NCBI GenBank assembly: GCA_900696665.1
Contig: CAADGY010000217.1
Location: 124,001-188,000, forward strand
Source of the DNA: an uncultured Acidobacteriota bacterium
GTDB taxonomy: Bacteria > Acidobacteriota > Terriglobia > Bryobacterales > Bryobacteraceae
DNA length: 64,000 nt
Direction: 5' to 3'
Shown here: positions 26,002 to 34,470 of the stretch, one piece after another
Layout: each line of letters begins with the position of its first letter
How positions within the stretch are numbered: the stretch's first letter is position 1
Translations under genes and position numbers: made by a program
Notes under the pieces: generated by a model
The model's input: the letters and a program-made list of their open reading frames with translations, nothing else
Told to the model about the DNA's origin: nothing
The model's database searches: none

Positions 26002-28089
26002 TTAGTGTGTGACCACCGCCATCGTGTAAACACGTATGGTGGGAACGATAAACCTCCAGCGGTCCGGCCCGGAGGGAGTCGCCGCCGCCTGTGTGCGACT
26101 GGTGGCATCCGGTGAGAACAATTCCACTCCGCTGGGTTTTCTGCCATCCGGCAGCCGGAATGTCACCGAAACATTGCCGACGGCCGGGCCGTTCCGCGCC
26201 TGGTAGTTCAGCAGGTGAATCATCATGCGGCGTTGCGCCGCCTGCCGGACCACGTGTGCTACCAGATACACCGGCCCGTCGATCTCAACCGGAATGTCCT
26301 CGAAGGCGGCCCAGTGGACGGCGTTCGCAATCTGCTCCCAGTTAGCCGGCAGTTTCCAGAAGCGGGAACCCATGCGGAAGTAATCTCTCATCACCGGAAG
26401 GCGGCCATCGTATTGGATCTCTGGAAAGTACGCCACGCGGCCTTTTCCGAAGGTTGTCCGGAACTCCCGACCCTTCAATTCTTCGGGCCGTATGTCCTGC
26501 TGGTAGGGCCGCGCCGCGGGTTGCGCTGTCTCCAATCCCGGCAACCCGGACTTCGGACGCAACCGCCGCCATTCGTCGTACGCTCCGGCTTGCCCCGCAG
26601 CGACCAGGCCGCCGCCCTGTTCGACGAACTTCCGCACCGCCGCCAGTTGGCCGTCGGACAGGCAGAGCGAATCGGGCAGCACGAGCACACGATACTTAGA
26701 AAGATCGTTCAGGTGCTCGTCAAAAATCAGGTCAAATGGAATCCGCGTCTGGATGAGTGTCTGCTCCGCAAGAATCGAGCTGAGCTGTGCTCGGGAGTTG
26801 TGGTACGTAATCGAAGGAAAAGAACGCAGCACGGCAACGTTGCCCGCATCCTCCGTGCCCGTATACAGTTCGCGATGCTTCCTGTAAAAATCGATATACC
26901 GCAACATGTGCGGCACCAGCGGATCTACACCGGCAAAGCCGATGGTCTGGTTAAACGCCAGGCCTTCCGCCGTCGAAAGCGGATGATCCTCCGTATACGT
27001 GAAGAGCGTATTCCGAAAAGTCCGCGCCAGCTTATAACTGCGGATGGTTGAGACTAGGTGGCCGCTGGGCAGGTAGTTCGGACGGTTTTCCTCTTCGGTC
27101 CAGAACACCTCGGTATACTTGAGGAACCGTGCATGATCGAGTCCGGCCTCCCAAGCCCGGTTGCCTCCGGTGATTCCGTGCGGGTTCACCTCGACCACTA
27201 CTTCCGGGTTGAGGGACTTGGCAAAGGTTGCTATCTCCTTCAGCCAATCCGCCATCTGCTGGCAACGGAAATCGATCCACTCCTGGATGACCGGATCGTA
27301 AATGATCTCGAGCTTCTGTGGCGGGTTGCCCGTGTTCCACTCCGGCGGGTTGACATAATCGACGTTGTCGAATCCGAAGCGTTCTTTGCTCCGCTCCGGC
27401 GGGTATTTGCTCCGCAGAAAATCGCGGAAATCCCGCACGCACCGGTGGCACCGGCAGGACTCCGGTTCCGGATTCTGGTCGAAATTATCGAAGTGGAGGA
27501 GATCCGTCTTCACTTCTTCAATCGCGAACTGGACCACCTTTTTCAGGTAGTTCATATACTCGCTGCTGGAGAAGCAGGGCTTATACCGGAAGCCTTGTTG
27601 ATAGCCATAGGTCAACAGAATTGGGCGGCCGAGGCTGTCGCGCTGAATCCAGTCTTTCGCCCGCGGCTCCTCGACGAAGAACGTCTCGTACATCAGCGTA
27701 TTCCACTGAATGTAGGAGTCCACGCGCATGCCCAGGCCGTGTGCAATCTCCGCCGAGCGGCGCGCGTCTTCCATTTCGCTCTTCTCATGCGCCATACCGG
27801 CGCCTTTATACAGATGGGTATGGAAGACCTCGACGCCATTATCGCGAAGCCGACGAATCACCTCTTCGCTCTGTGCCCGTTCATAGTGGGCTCTCGCATC
27901 CAGAGGCTGGCCGCCCCGACGCACGATGAAGGAGTACGGTTCGTGCGACCCGCCTGCGTTGATAATGCCGTTGTCGATCCACCTGGCACGGGGAAGAGGT
28001 GCCGCGGCAGCCGCCGACTTGTTTCCCGTTCCCGCTGCGGCAGCAACGACCGCGAGGAAGTCTCTGCGACTCAAATCCATCCTATTCAC
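26002..28089 (-). CDS. Tat-exported glycosidase-like protein (GHL6/GH42-like)
   Basis: The 695-residue protein starts with a twin-arginine signal (LSRRDFLAVVAAAAG, residues about 6-20). A TIM-barrel glycoside-hydrolase-like domain related to hypothetical glycosyl hydrolase 6 follows: EVFHTHLYKGAGMAHEKSE, FRYKPCFSSSEYMNYLK, DLLHFDNFDQN, VVVEVNPHGITGGN, EVFWTEEENRPNY. A GH42-trimerisation/ThuA-like Rossmann domain (about 450-560, YRVLVLPDSLCLSDGQLAAVRKFVEQGG) and a C-terminal beta domain complete it. Substrate cleavage is inferred from the family; catalytic residues are not proven. The ATG overlaps the stop of the DUF4832-type gene (ATGA), so it is the last gene of the lacI-TonB receptor operon. 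Export as a folded protein is expected. Confidence 0.8.
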   Translation of the reverse strand: MNRMDLSRRDFLAVVAAAAGTGNKSAAAAAPLPRARWIDNGIINAGGSHEPYSFIVRRGGQPLDARAHYERAQSEEVIRRLRDNGVEVFHTHLYKGAGMAHEKSEMEDARRSAEIAHGLGMRVDSYIQWNTLMYETFFVEEPRAKDWIQRDSLGRPILLTYGYQQGFRYKPCFSSSEYMNYLKKVVQFAIEEVKTDLLHFDNFDQNPEPESCRCHRCVRDFRDFLRSKYPPERSKERFGFDNVDYVNPPEWNTGNPPQKLEIIYDPVIQEWIDFRCQQMADWLKEIATFAKSLNPEVVVEVNPHGITGGNRAWEAGLDHARFLKYTEVFWTEEENRPNYLPSGHLVSTIRSYKLARTFRNTLFTYTEDHPLSTAEGLAFNQTIGFAGVDPLVPHMLRYIDFYRKHRELYTGTEDAGNVAVLRSFPSITYHNSRAQLSSILAEQTLIQTRIPFDLIFDEHLNDLSKYRVLVLPDSLCLSDGQLAAVRKFVEQGGGLVAAGQAGAYDEWRRLRPKSGLPGLETAQPAARPYQQDIRPEELKGREFRTTFGKGRVAYFPEIQYDGRLPVMRDYFRMGSRFWKLPANWEQIANAVHWAAFEDIPVEIDGPVYLVAHVVRQAAQRRMMIHLLNYQARNGPAVGNVSVTFRLPDGRKPSGVELFSPDATSRTQAAATPSGPDRWRFIVPTIRVYTMAVVTH

Positions 28090-29429
28090 TCCACCACTAC
28101 AGAACTTAGGTGATACACGCGACCGCTCGCCGGCGCATCGACCGCGATAGCCACAACCGGAGTACCGCTTTCATCCACCAGTGCGGCTGCGATTCCGTAC
28201 GTTCCAGGATCGAGATCGGAGGGCGGCGTGATCGCTTCCGGCACTTCGTGATCGCCCGGTAGCCACACCCGTGGATCACTGTCAGCCAGTTTCTGATGCA
28301 GGACGCGCCCACTCGAGTCGAGCAGATACAGAGCCAGCGCATGTTTCCGATAGAGCCGCCCCACGCCGACATTCGCCCATTTCATCTCGAGCCGGAACGC
28401 CTCTCCACGCCGCACCCGTTCGGGATGCGAGATTTCCCGCACGGTGAACCGGTAGCCTGCAAGCCGCGCTAGCCTTTCGAACTTGGGCCGCTCTGCTTCG
28501 GGTACCTCGTCGAGGTTGTCGTAAACAAACGTGACGTGGTTCTCGAGCATAAATTCAATTGCCTGATCGACGGACCACCCCTGTTTCGTCATGAACCGGA
28601 AGGATTCGAACCACTCGAAAACGACGGGTGCGCGGCGCCAGACATCCGCCAGTCCGCGAACCTGCACGTACTTTTGGGAACGCCAGCTTTTTGCATCCCA
28701 TGGCGACCCCACGCCGTCACGCCGCACACCGGCACCACGCGCCAGCGCATATTCCAGTACCTTCGGATTCGCCGTCAGCATCACCCGCGGCGTCTGCCAG
28801 AAGGCATCACCATACAAATCCACCAGACGCACGAGGACATCGTCCGGCGCCGGATGCGGGGTATGCCACTCACCCCAAAGCCCGTACGAGCCGATATCGA
28901 CGAACTCGATTCCCGGATGCCCGTTGTAGCGGCGCCCCAACTCCCGGATGAAGTTCGAATGTTTCTCCAGAAACAGGGGGTCCGTGTAGTCCGGCTCAAT
29001 GCGCGCGAACCGCTTGTGTTGGGATACGGTGTCGAGCTTGGGAATGTACTCATGAGAACGGCAACCGAGGTCGAACAACCATTTCGGAGAGCAGTAATAA
29101 CCCCGGCTGTGCGGATTCGTCGTCATTACGCGAAACGCCAGACGTGCACCGCGGCTCCGGCATTTGGCAATCGCGGTGTCGATGAATTCCCAGTGGAACT
29201 GACCTTTCTGTGGCTCCAGTTCGTTCCAGTTCCAGCGGACATAGGCGATCGTGGACGGAAACCTCGGCTCGTCGAGGTCGCCGATCTCTGTCATCCAGCC
29301 AGCGCCGGGGTTGGCAAACAACGTATCTACCTCGGCAAATGTCTTCCGGACCCGCCGTTCCTCGTCGCGGGCCGTTAGCACTGCCGACGCCAAGCATAAC
29401 AGGAGCACACTGATCGCTTTCGAGTGCAT
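28086..29429 (-). CDS. secreted DUF4832/DUF4874-type beta-galactosidase-like protein
   Basis: The 447-residue protein has a signal peptide (AISVLLLCLASAVLTA). A TIM-barrel-like domain follows: LFANPGAGWMTEIGDLDEP, YVRWNWNELEPQKGQFHWEF, RLAFRVMTTNP, YNGHPGIEFVDIGSYGLWGEW. A C-terminal DUF4832-like Ig domain starts near residue 320 (VREISHPERVRRGEAFRLEM, VGVGRLYRKHALALYLLD). The sequence ELEPQKGQFHWEF is typical of GH42-like barrels. It likely acts on a glycan together with the downstream Tat-exported protein and the upstream TonB receptor, 54 nt away. Enzymatic activity is inferred only. Confidence 0.78.
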   Translation of the reverse strand: MHSKAISVLLLCLASAVLTARDEERRVRKTFAEVDTLFANPGAGWMTEIGDLDEPRFPSTIAYVRWNWNELEPQKGQFHWEFIDTAIAKCRSRGARLAFRVMTTNPHSRGYYCSPKWLFDLGCRSHEYIPKLDTVSQHKRFARIEPDYTDPLFLEKHSNFIRELGRRYNGHPGIEFVDIGSYGLWGEWHTPHPAPDDVLVRLVDLYGDAFWQTPRVMLTANPKVLEYALARGAGVRRDGVGSPWDAKSWRSQKYVQVRGLADVWRRAPVVFEWFESFRFMTKQGWSVDQAIEFMLENHVTFVYDNLDEVPEAERPKFERLARLAGYRFTVREISHPERVRRGEAFRLEMKWANVGVGRLYRKHALALYLLDSSGRVLHQKLADSDPRVWLPGDHEVPEAITPPSDLDPGTYGIAAALVDESGTPVVAIAVDAPASGRVYHLSSVVVE

Positions 29430-29483
29430 AAGCCAGTTGTGAAAGGCCGGCGGCCTACCCGCCGGCCGTGACTTTCGCAGCCT

Positions 29484-32400
29484 TTACCAGATCAACCGCA
29501 ATGTAAGCTGCGTCTGCCGCGCCGCCGAGCCCGAGTTTCTCGTGCTGAGAACGCCGTCCGCACCAACACTGTTGGGGTTATTCGGATGGTTCAGGATATT
29601 GAAGAAATCGGCGTTGAACCGTACGCTGAACCGCTCGGAAACGCGGATCTGTTTGAACAGCGATGCATCCAGTCCCCATTGCCGCACGCTGGACAGATAC
29701 TGGTTGCGCCAGGGATGCAGGTTGTCGTTGAATACGATGCGAGTAGTGGAGCCATTCTGCATGGGCACCCAAACCGTATTCGTTCCATAGAACGGATACA
29801 TCGGATCGCTGCTGTTCGGCTGTGCGGGCCAGGGAATCAGCGGCTCCCCGGCGGGCTTATACTCCGCCGGGACGCCCATAATCCCGTTCGGTTTGCCGGC
29901 TGCATTATAGCTGTTGATTTGGTTTGCCGGGATGTAACCGTTCCACCACAGGTAACCCGGATAACAGATGCCGCTGCGGCAATCTTCGATCGGGTATTTG
30001 TAGCCGTACACCTCAATGTTCTGTCCGGTGGTGGGATAGATATTTGTCGAAAGCGTGAAGAAGGTGCTCACGAGGGATCCCATGCCAGCCAATTGCCACC
30101 CACCGATGACGGCATCCAGCAGCCCTGAAGAATTTCTAGCGAGCCACTTGCCTTTTCCAATCGGCAGGTCCACCAGCCAATTCCAACGGACAGCGTGTTT
30201 CGGAATAGTCGTATCCCGCTGGTAAGTCAGAAACCGGCTTCTCTCCGCTTCGTCCTGCGGAACGGCGCCGGGCATGAAGATATTGGCGCCGTTGACCGGA
30301 GAATTCCACCCTTTTCCTCCGGCCCCCAGCGCATTGCTCATCACGTAAAAAAGCTGATAGGCGAATCCTTTGTTGTAGCGCCGTTCCATCTCCAACTGAA
30401 TGCCGTTGAAATTCGACCAGCCGCTCTTTGTATGCCGGTTCAGATCGCCGTAAACCTGCTGATCGTACGGCCGTGTGGCCACAGCGGAATACTCGCCACC
30501 CGGGAGCGCAATACCTCGCGTCGCGTACCAGATATAGGCGGGAGTCGTTTCGTTCAGCCGGAATTGTTGCTCGAGGTTTTCTACGTGATTGCCAACGTAG
30601 GAGACCTTAGCCACGGTGTTCGGTAGGATCTCGTGTTCGAACGTTAAGTTCCAGTCCTGCACACGTCCATCCGGCTGGTCCGGATCCAGGAAAGAGACGG
30701 TCGCAAAGCCACGCGACAGCAGGCTGGCGTTATCAATATTGATGGCATCGCGGCTGTTCACACCGGCAATCGTCGGGAACGTGGATCGCATTCCATAATT
30801 GGGAATGCCATCTGGCGCCATGGCTGCGCTGTTGATATTCGTCGCGAATTGGGCGTACATGGGGGCTGACAGCGCGGCGTTGCTTGCCCAAGATGCCAGT
30901 GGAACCATGAAGTAGCTGACGCGGTATCCTCCACGAATAATCCACGGACGCCCAGTGTCGCCGGCCTGGTAGGCAAAGCCGACCCGCGGACCGAAATCTT
31001 TCTTGTTCGTATGAATCAGAGACTGCGGCAAGCCGGCGTCTTTGTAAGTGATGAATTGCGCGCCTTGGGAACTCAGCCGGTCCACTACCGACGGCAAGGC
31101 AGCGCCGAGCCGGTACATGGTTTCGAGCTCGGTCCCGAGCACGATTGCACGCCGGTCCATGTCGAAGCCCACCATCACGTTGTTCTTTTCGCGGATCGGT
31201 GGGCGGAACTCGTACCGCATCCCCAGATTCAGAGTCAGCCTGCGGTTGACTTTGATGTTGTCCTGAAAGTACCCCGCATACTCGTGCGAGCGGAAATAGT
31301 AATTCGGACGCCCGAAGCGGACCCCGTAATTCATCAGGCCGAGATACATATTGGCGGCATCGCTTCCCGTTAGTGCCGTTGCCCGGGGATTGACCCGGCC
31401 TGTGTTCGGATCGTAAAGGGCTGTTCCCAGCGTGCTGAAATCGTGCAACCCGGAGGTGTAGGAAATGCCGCTGCCTGAAGTCAACTGGTCGTAACGTGTG
31501 TGGAAGCCGAACTGAAACTCGTGACGCCCGTAAATCTTCGTCGCGTTGTCCTGCAGGATGAAATAGTTATACGGAATACCGAATACCGGGTTTGCGTTGA
31601 AGCTATAGTTCGGAAGGCCCGTTCCGGTAATCTGTGGCCAACCCGGCATATTGAACGGGTTTGGCAGACCCATCAGGTCAGCGTACTTCGTTACTCCGTC
31701 GCCGTTGCCGCGATATTGCAGGTCACGCGTACCGCTCACCAGCAGCTCATTGAATAAAGCCGGCGAGAAAGTGTGCACCCAGGAAAGCGCCAGACTTTTG
31801 TTCGGCGCTCTTCGCAGAACGGCCCCCGGGACTTCGTTGAGCATGATCTGGCTGCTGTACTGATAAAGCTGCGTAGCGTTGCTGTGCGTATAACGCGCGT
31901 AAAAGTGGTCTACGTCTGAGAAGCGGTGATCGAAGCGCGTCGATGTGGTGTAGCCGCGGAACCAGTTCGGCGATTCGCCGATCCAGTTAACGTCCACCAG
32001 GGGATTGGTCGGCAACGTAGGCAGCGGCGTGATGTTATACAGGTACTTCGCCACGGGGCTCTGCCGGGCGGGATCGATGACATTCAGCCGCCCGTTGTAG
32101 GAGAATGGCTGCCGTTGCCAGCTTGTCGAATCGGTAGTCAACGGATCGTAGATTCGGATCAACCGGTTCTGTGCATCCACCAGGCCGCTGAAGTCGCCGT
32201 TGCGCATCGCCTGCGTCGGCACACGCCAGCTCAACGTCCTTGGCGCCGTGGAACGGTTCGCCTCATAGGCAAAGAACCAGAATGTCCGGTTCCTGCCGTC
32301 ATACAGCCGCGGCAGGAACACCGGTCCGCCAGCGGACACACCGAATTCGTTACGGATGTTCAGCGGCGCCTTGGAATACACGTCCTGGCGCTGGCGGGCT

Positions 32401-33155
32401 TTGCCGATCGCATTGTTTCGCGTCGTTTCGAATGCCGAGCCGTGAAACTCGTTGGTGCCGCTGCGGCTCGACATCAGCACGGTGGTGGGCCGTGTGTATT
32501 TGGCCGACGAGTTGTTCGCCTCCACACGGAATTCCTGAATTGCATCCAGACCCGGCGGCCGCTGCTGGTCGAACCCTTCCCACACTTCGTTCTGCTGTGT
32601 GCCGTCAAACACCAGAATGTGCGCACCCTGCCGTATGCCATACGCGCGGGAATTGGCCTCCATGCCCGGCACGGTCCACAGCAGGTTCTGGATGTTGCGA
32701 CCGTTGATCGGTAACTGCTCGATGCGCGAACGCTCGAGCACCCGGCCCAGCGAGGGGCTCTCCGCCTGGACCAGCGGAGTTACGTCCTGAACTTCAATGG
32801 TGGTGGCCGTCTGACCGATGGTCAATACCGGGTCTACTACGGCATTCTGTTGTACCTGCACCGTCAATAAACCCTCGAACCGCTCGAAGCCGGCCGCTTC
32901 GACGACCAGTCGGTACTGCCCCGGAACGACGCCGAGAAAGAGATACACCCCAGCATCGTTCGTCGTCGTGCGCGAAGTGACGTTGGTGGTGAGGCTCGTA
33001 AGCTCCACAGCCGCTTTGGGTAAGACGGCGTTCGATACGTCCCGAACGGTTCCTTTGACACTGCTGGTGCTGGCTTGCGGCAGCACCGGATTTGCGAAGA
33101 CAAGCATAAAGATGATTGTGATGAGTAACGGTAGAATTCGCCGACTGTTGTCCAT
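29484..33155 (-). CDS. Oar-like TonB-dependent outer-membrane receptor
   Basis: The 1223-residue protein has a signal peptide (LPLLITIIFMLVFANPVLPQ). A CarboxypepD_reg domain (about 25-110: VKGTVRDVSNAVLPKAAVEL, DAGVYLFLGVVPGQYRLVV) is followed by a plug (LPINGRNIQNLLWTVPGME, GLDAIQEFRVEANNSSAKY) and a long beta-barrel ending in an aromatic-terminated strand (QLTLRLIW). This layout is characteristic of Acidobacteriota. I choose codon 33155 because AGGAG lies about 7 nt upstream; an in-frame ATG at 33176 would overlap the lacI stop. It presumably imports a glycan fragment, coupled to two glycosidase-like genes downstream and the LacI-type regulator upstream. The ligand is not determinable. Confidence 0.9.
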   Translation of the reverse strand: MDNSRRILPLLITIIFMLVFANPVLPQASTSSVKGTVRDVSNAVLPKAAVELTSLTTNVTSRTTTNDAGVYLFLGVVPGQYRLVVEAAGFERFEGLLTVQVQQNAVVDPVLTIGQTATTIEVQDVTPLVQAESPSLGRVLERSRIEQLPINGRNIQNLLWTVPGMEANSRAYGIRQGAHILVFDGTQQNEVWEGFDQQRPPGLDAIQEFRVEANNSSAKYTRPTTVLMSSRSGTNEFHGSAFETTRNNAIGKARQRQDVYSKAPLNIRNEFGVSAGGPVFLPRLYDGRNRTFWFFAYEANRSTAPRTLSWRVPTQAMRNGDFSGLVDAQNRLIRIYDPLTTDSTSWQRQPFSYNGRLNVIDPARQSPVAKYLYNITPLPTLPTNPLVDVNWIGESPNWFRGYTTSTRFDHRFSDVDHFYARYTHSNATQLYQYSSQIMLNEVPGAVLRRAPNKSLALSWVHTFSPALFNELLVSGTRDLQYRGNGDGVTKYADLMGLPNPFNMPGWPQITGTGLPNYSFNANPVFGIPYNYFILQDNATKIYGRHEFQFGFHTRYDQLTSGSGISYTSGLHDFSTLGTALYDPNTGRVNPRATALTGSDAANMYLGLMNYGVRFGRPNYYFRSHEYAGYFQDNIKVNRRLTLNLGMRYEFRPPIREKNNVMVGFDMDRRAIVLGTELETMYRLGAALPSVVDRLSSQGAQFITYKDAGLPQSLIHTNKKDFGPRVGFAYQAGDTGRPWIIRGGYRVSYFMVPLASWASNAALSAPMYAQFATNINSAAMAPDGIPNYGMRSTFPTIAGVNSRDAINIDNASLLSRGFATVSFLDPDQPDGRVQDWNLTFEHEILPNTVAKVSYVGNHVENLEQQFRLNETTPAYIWYATRGIALPGGEYSAVATRPYDQQVYGDLNRHTKSGWSNFNGIQLEMERRYNKGFAYQLFYVMSNALGAGGKGWNSPVNGANIFMPGAVPQDEAERSRFLTYQRDTTIPKHAVRWNWLVDLPIGKGKWLARNSSGLLDAVIGGWQLAGMGSLVSTFFTLSTNIYPTTGQNIEVYGYKYPIEDCRSGICYPGYLWWNGYIPANQINSYNAAGKPNGIMGVPAEYKPAGEPLIPWPAQPNSSDPMYPFYGTNTVWVPMQNGSTTRIVFNDNLHPWRNQYLSSVRQWGLDASLFKQIRVSERFSVRFNADFFNILNHPNNPNSVGADGVLSTRNSGSAARQTQLTLRLIW

Positions 33156-33168
33156 CGGACGCTCCTGT

Positions 33169-34203
33169 TCAGACAAGCGCGCTGGCCGTGGCCGCTAAAA
33201 CGCGGCACGATTCGCGCCGGATTAGCTGCGTCGGGATCGTCAACTGCTGTCCCGGCAACTTGGGCTTTGCAATTCGGTTGATAACCAACTCAGCCAGATG
33301 ACGGCCGACTTCTTCTGGAAAAGACCGGATCGTGGTCAGCGGCGGATGGAGAATCGCACCTTCCGTATCATTTACACCAACCACACTAACTTCTTCCGGC
33401 ACCCGTACGCCAGAATCGCGCAATGCGCGGATTACGCCTTCCGCCGTGGGGTCGCTGGCTGCAAAAATCGCAGTTACCGGTTCCCGGCGCGAGATCAACA
33501 GCTTGGCACAGAGATACCCGGCCTGTCTTTCATCGGAATGCATACTGTGCCATCGCGGTGCGAGTCCGGCCTCTTCCATTACCGTCCGGTAGCCTCGCAA
33601 CAGGCGTGCGACCCAGGGCTGCTCGACGTCGCCGATAAACCATATGTCCCGATGCTCCAGAGATAGCAGGTAGCGGGTCAGCTCGCGAGCGCCTTCGAGA
33701 TCGTCCATGTAGACAACATCGTGCGCGGAAGGATCCCAATCACCGGCAAGATTGTTCCCCAGAACCGCATAGCTCATTCCGATCGCATCGAGCCGTGCGA
33801 GAAGTGCGGTGGTATTCACGCCAGCCAGGATCACCGCCCGGATCGCCCCACCCCGTTCAATCAGCCTCGGCAGTCGGATCTCCTTCGCCGGTTGATTCTT
33901 GTCGTATTGAAAGGTTTGAAGAACCAGTTCCCAACCCTGGGTGCGGCAAAAACTCTCTGCGCCTACGTAGATTCGTGAATGGATCGGATGCAACAGGTCG
34001 CGATTGGAAGGAAGAAACGCGATGGTCTGCGATTTCTCGCGCGGGTCGAGAATAGCACCCATCTTCGCCGCCGCCGCTCGCACCTTGGCTTCGACCTCAG
34101 AACTCACCCCACCTCGGCCGGATGCGACACGCGACACCGTTGCCAAGCTCACCCCGGCGTACTCCGCAACCTCCCGGAAGCTCGGCGACTGACGCTTTGA
34201 CAT
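33169..34203 (-). CDS. LacI-family transcriptional regulator
   Basis: The 344-residue repressor has an N-terminal LacI HTH (SFREVAEYAGVSLATVSRVA, about residues 7-26). A hinge and a periplasmic-binding-protein-like effector domain follow: EKSQTIAFLPSNRDLLHPIHS, LVLQTFQYDK, AVLGNNLAGDWDPSAHDVVY, HRDIWFIGD, AIFAASDPTAEGVIRALRDSG, VSVVGVNDTEGA, TTIRSFPEEVG. It is the first gene of the operon with the TonB receptor (14-nt gap). It probably senses a sugar and controls this operon and perhaps the divergent beta-helix gene. A candidate operator and promoter lie at 34213-34241. Confidence 0.92.
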   Translation of the reverse strand: MSKRQSPSFREVAEYAGVSLATVSRVASGRGGVSSEVEAKVRAAAAKMGAILDPREKSQTIAFLPSNRDLLHPIHSRIYVGAESFCRTQGWELVLQTFQYDKNQPAKEIRLPRLIERGGAIRAVILAGVNTTALLARLDAIGMSYAVLGNNLAGDWDPSAHDVVYMDDLEGARELTRYLLSLEHRDIWFIGDVEQPWVARLLRGYRTVMEEAGLAPRWHSMHSDERQAGYLCAKLLISRREPVTAIFAASDPTAEGVIRALRDSGVRVPEEVSVVGVNDTEGAILHPPLTTIRSFPEEVGRHLAELVINRIAKPKLPGQQLTIPTQLIRRESCRVLAATASALV

Positions 34204-34212
34204 TTTGAGTCA

Positions 34213-34241
34213 ATTCTCACAGATAGTTTCTGTCATGTCAA
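34213..34241 (-). promoter_or_regulatory. candidate promoter with embedded operator for the lacI-receptor operon
   Basis: On the minus strand TTGACA (34241-34236) is followed after 17 nt by TGTGAGAAT, an extended -10-like element with GAGAAT at 34218-34213. Between the hexamers is the inverted repeat ACAGA-N5-TCTGT (34219-34233), well placed for a repressor. AACGTT at 34245-34250 has the CpG centre typical of LacI-family operators. The assignment is by pattern only. Confidence 0.4.
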
Positions 34242-34470
34242 TGAAACGTTCACAATAGTTGGAAATTGTTTCTTATCTTCGCCGATATCTTTGCCTTTTG
34301 GTGATCTGCAAGACGACATCAAATACAGGCTTGTTGCGATCCTGCGAATCGACGAGACTGGCCCTTGGCCGGACGTGCTAGAATGTCAAAGATTCCTAAG
34401 CTGTAACCCCGCGTCCCAGAGTTTTTTTCCTGCGCCAGCCTCGCGAGCGCGGCTCCATCTGAAGGATTCT

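Noticed and set aside
34291-34470. N-terminal extension of the third beta-helix protein from 34291
   Set aside because: It would place 60 non-hydrophobic residues before a clean signal peptide; the ATG at 34471 has a good ribosome-binding site.
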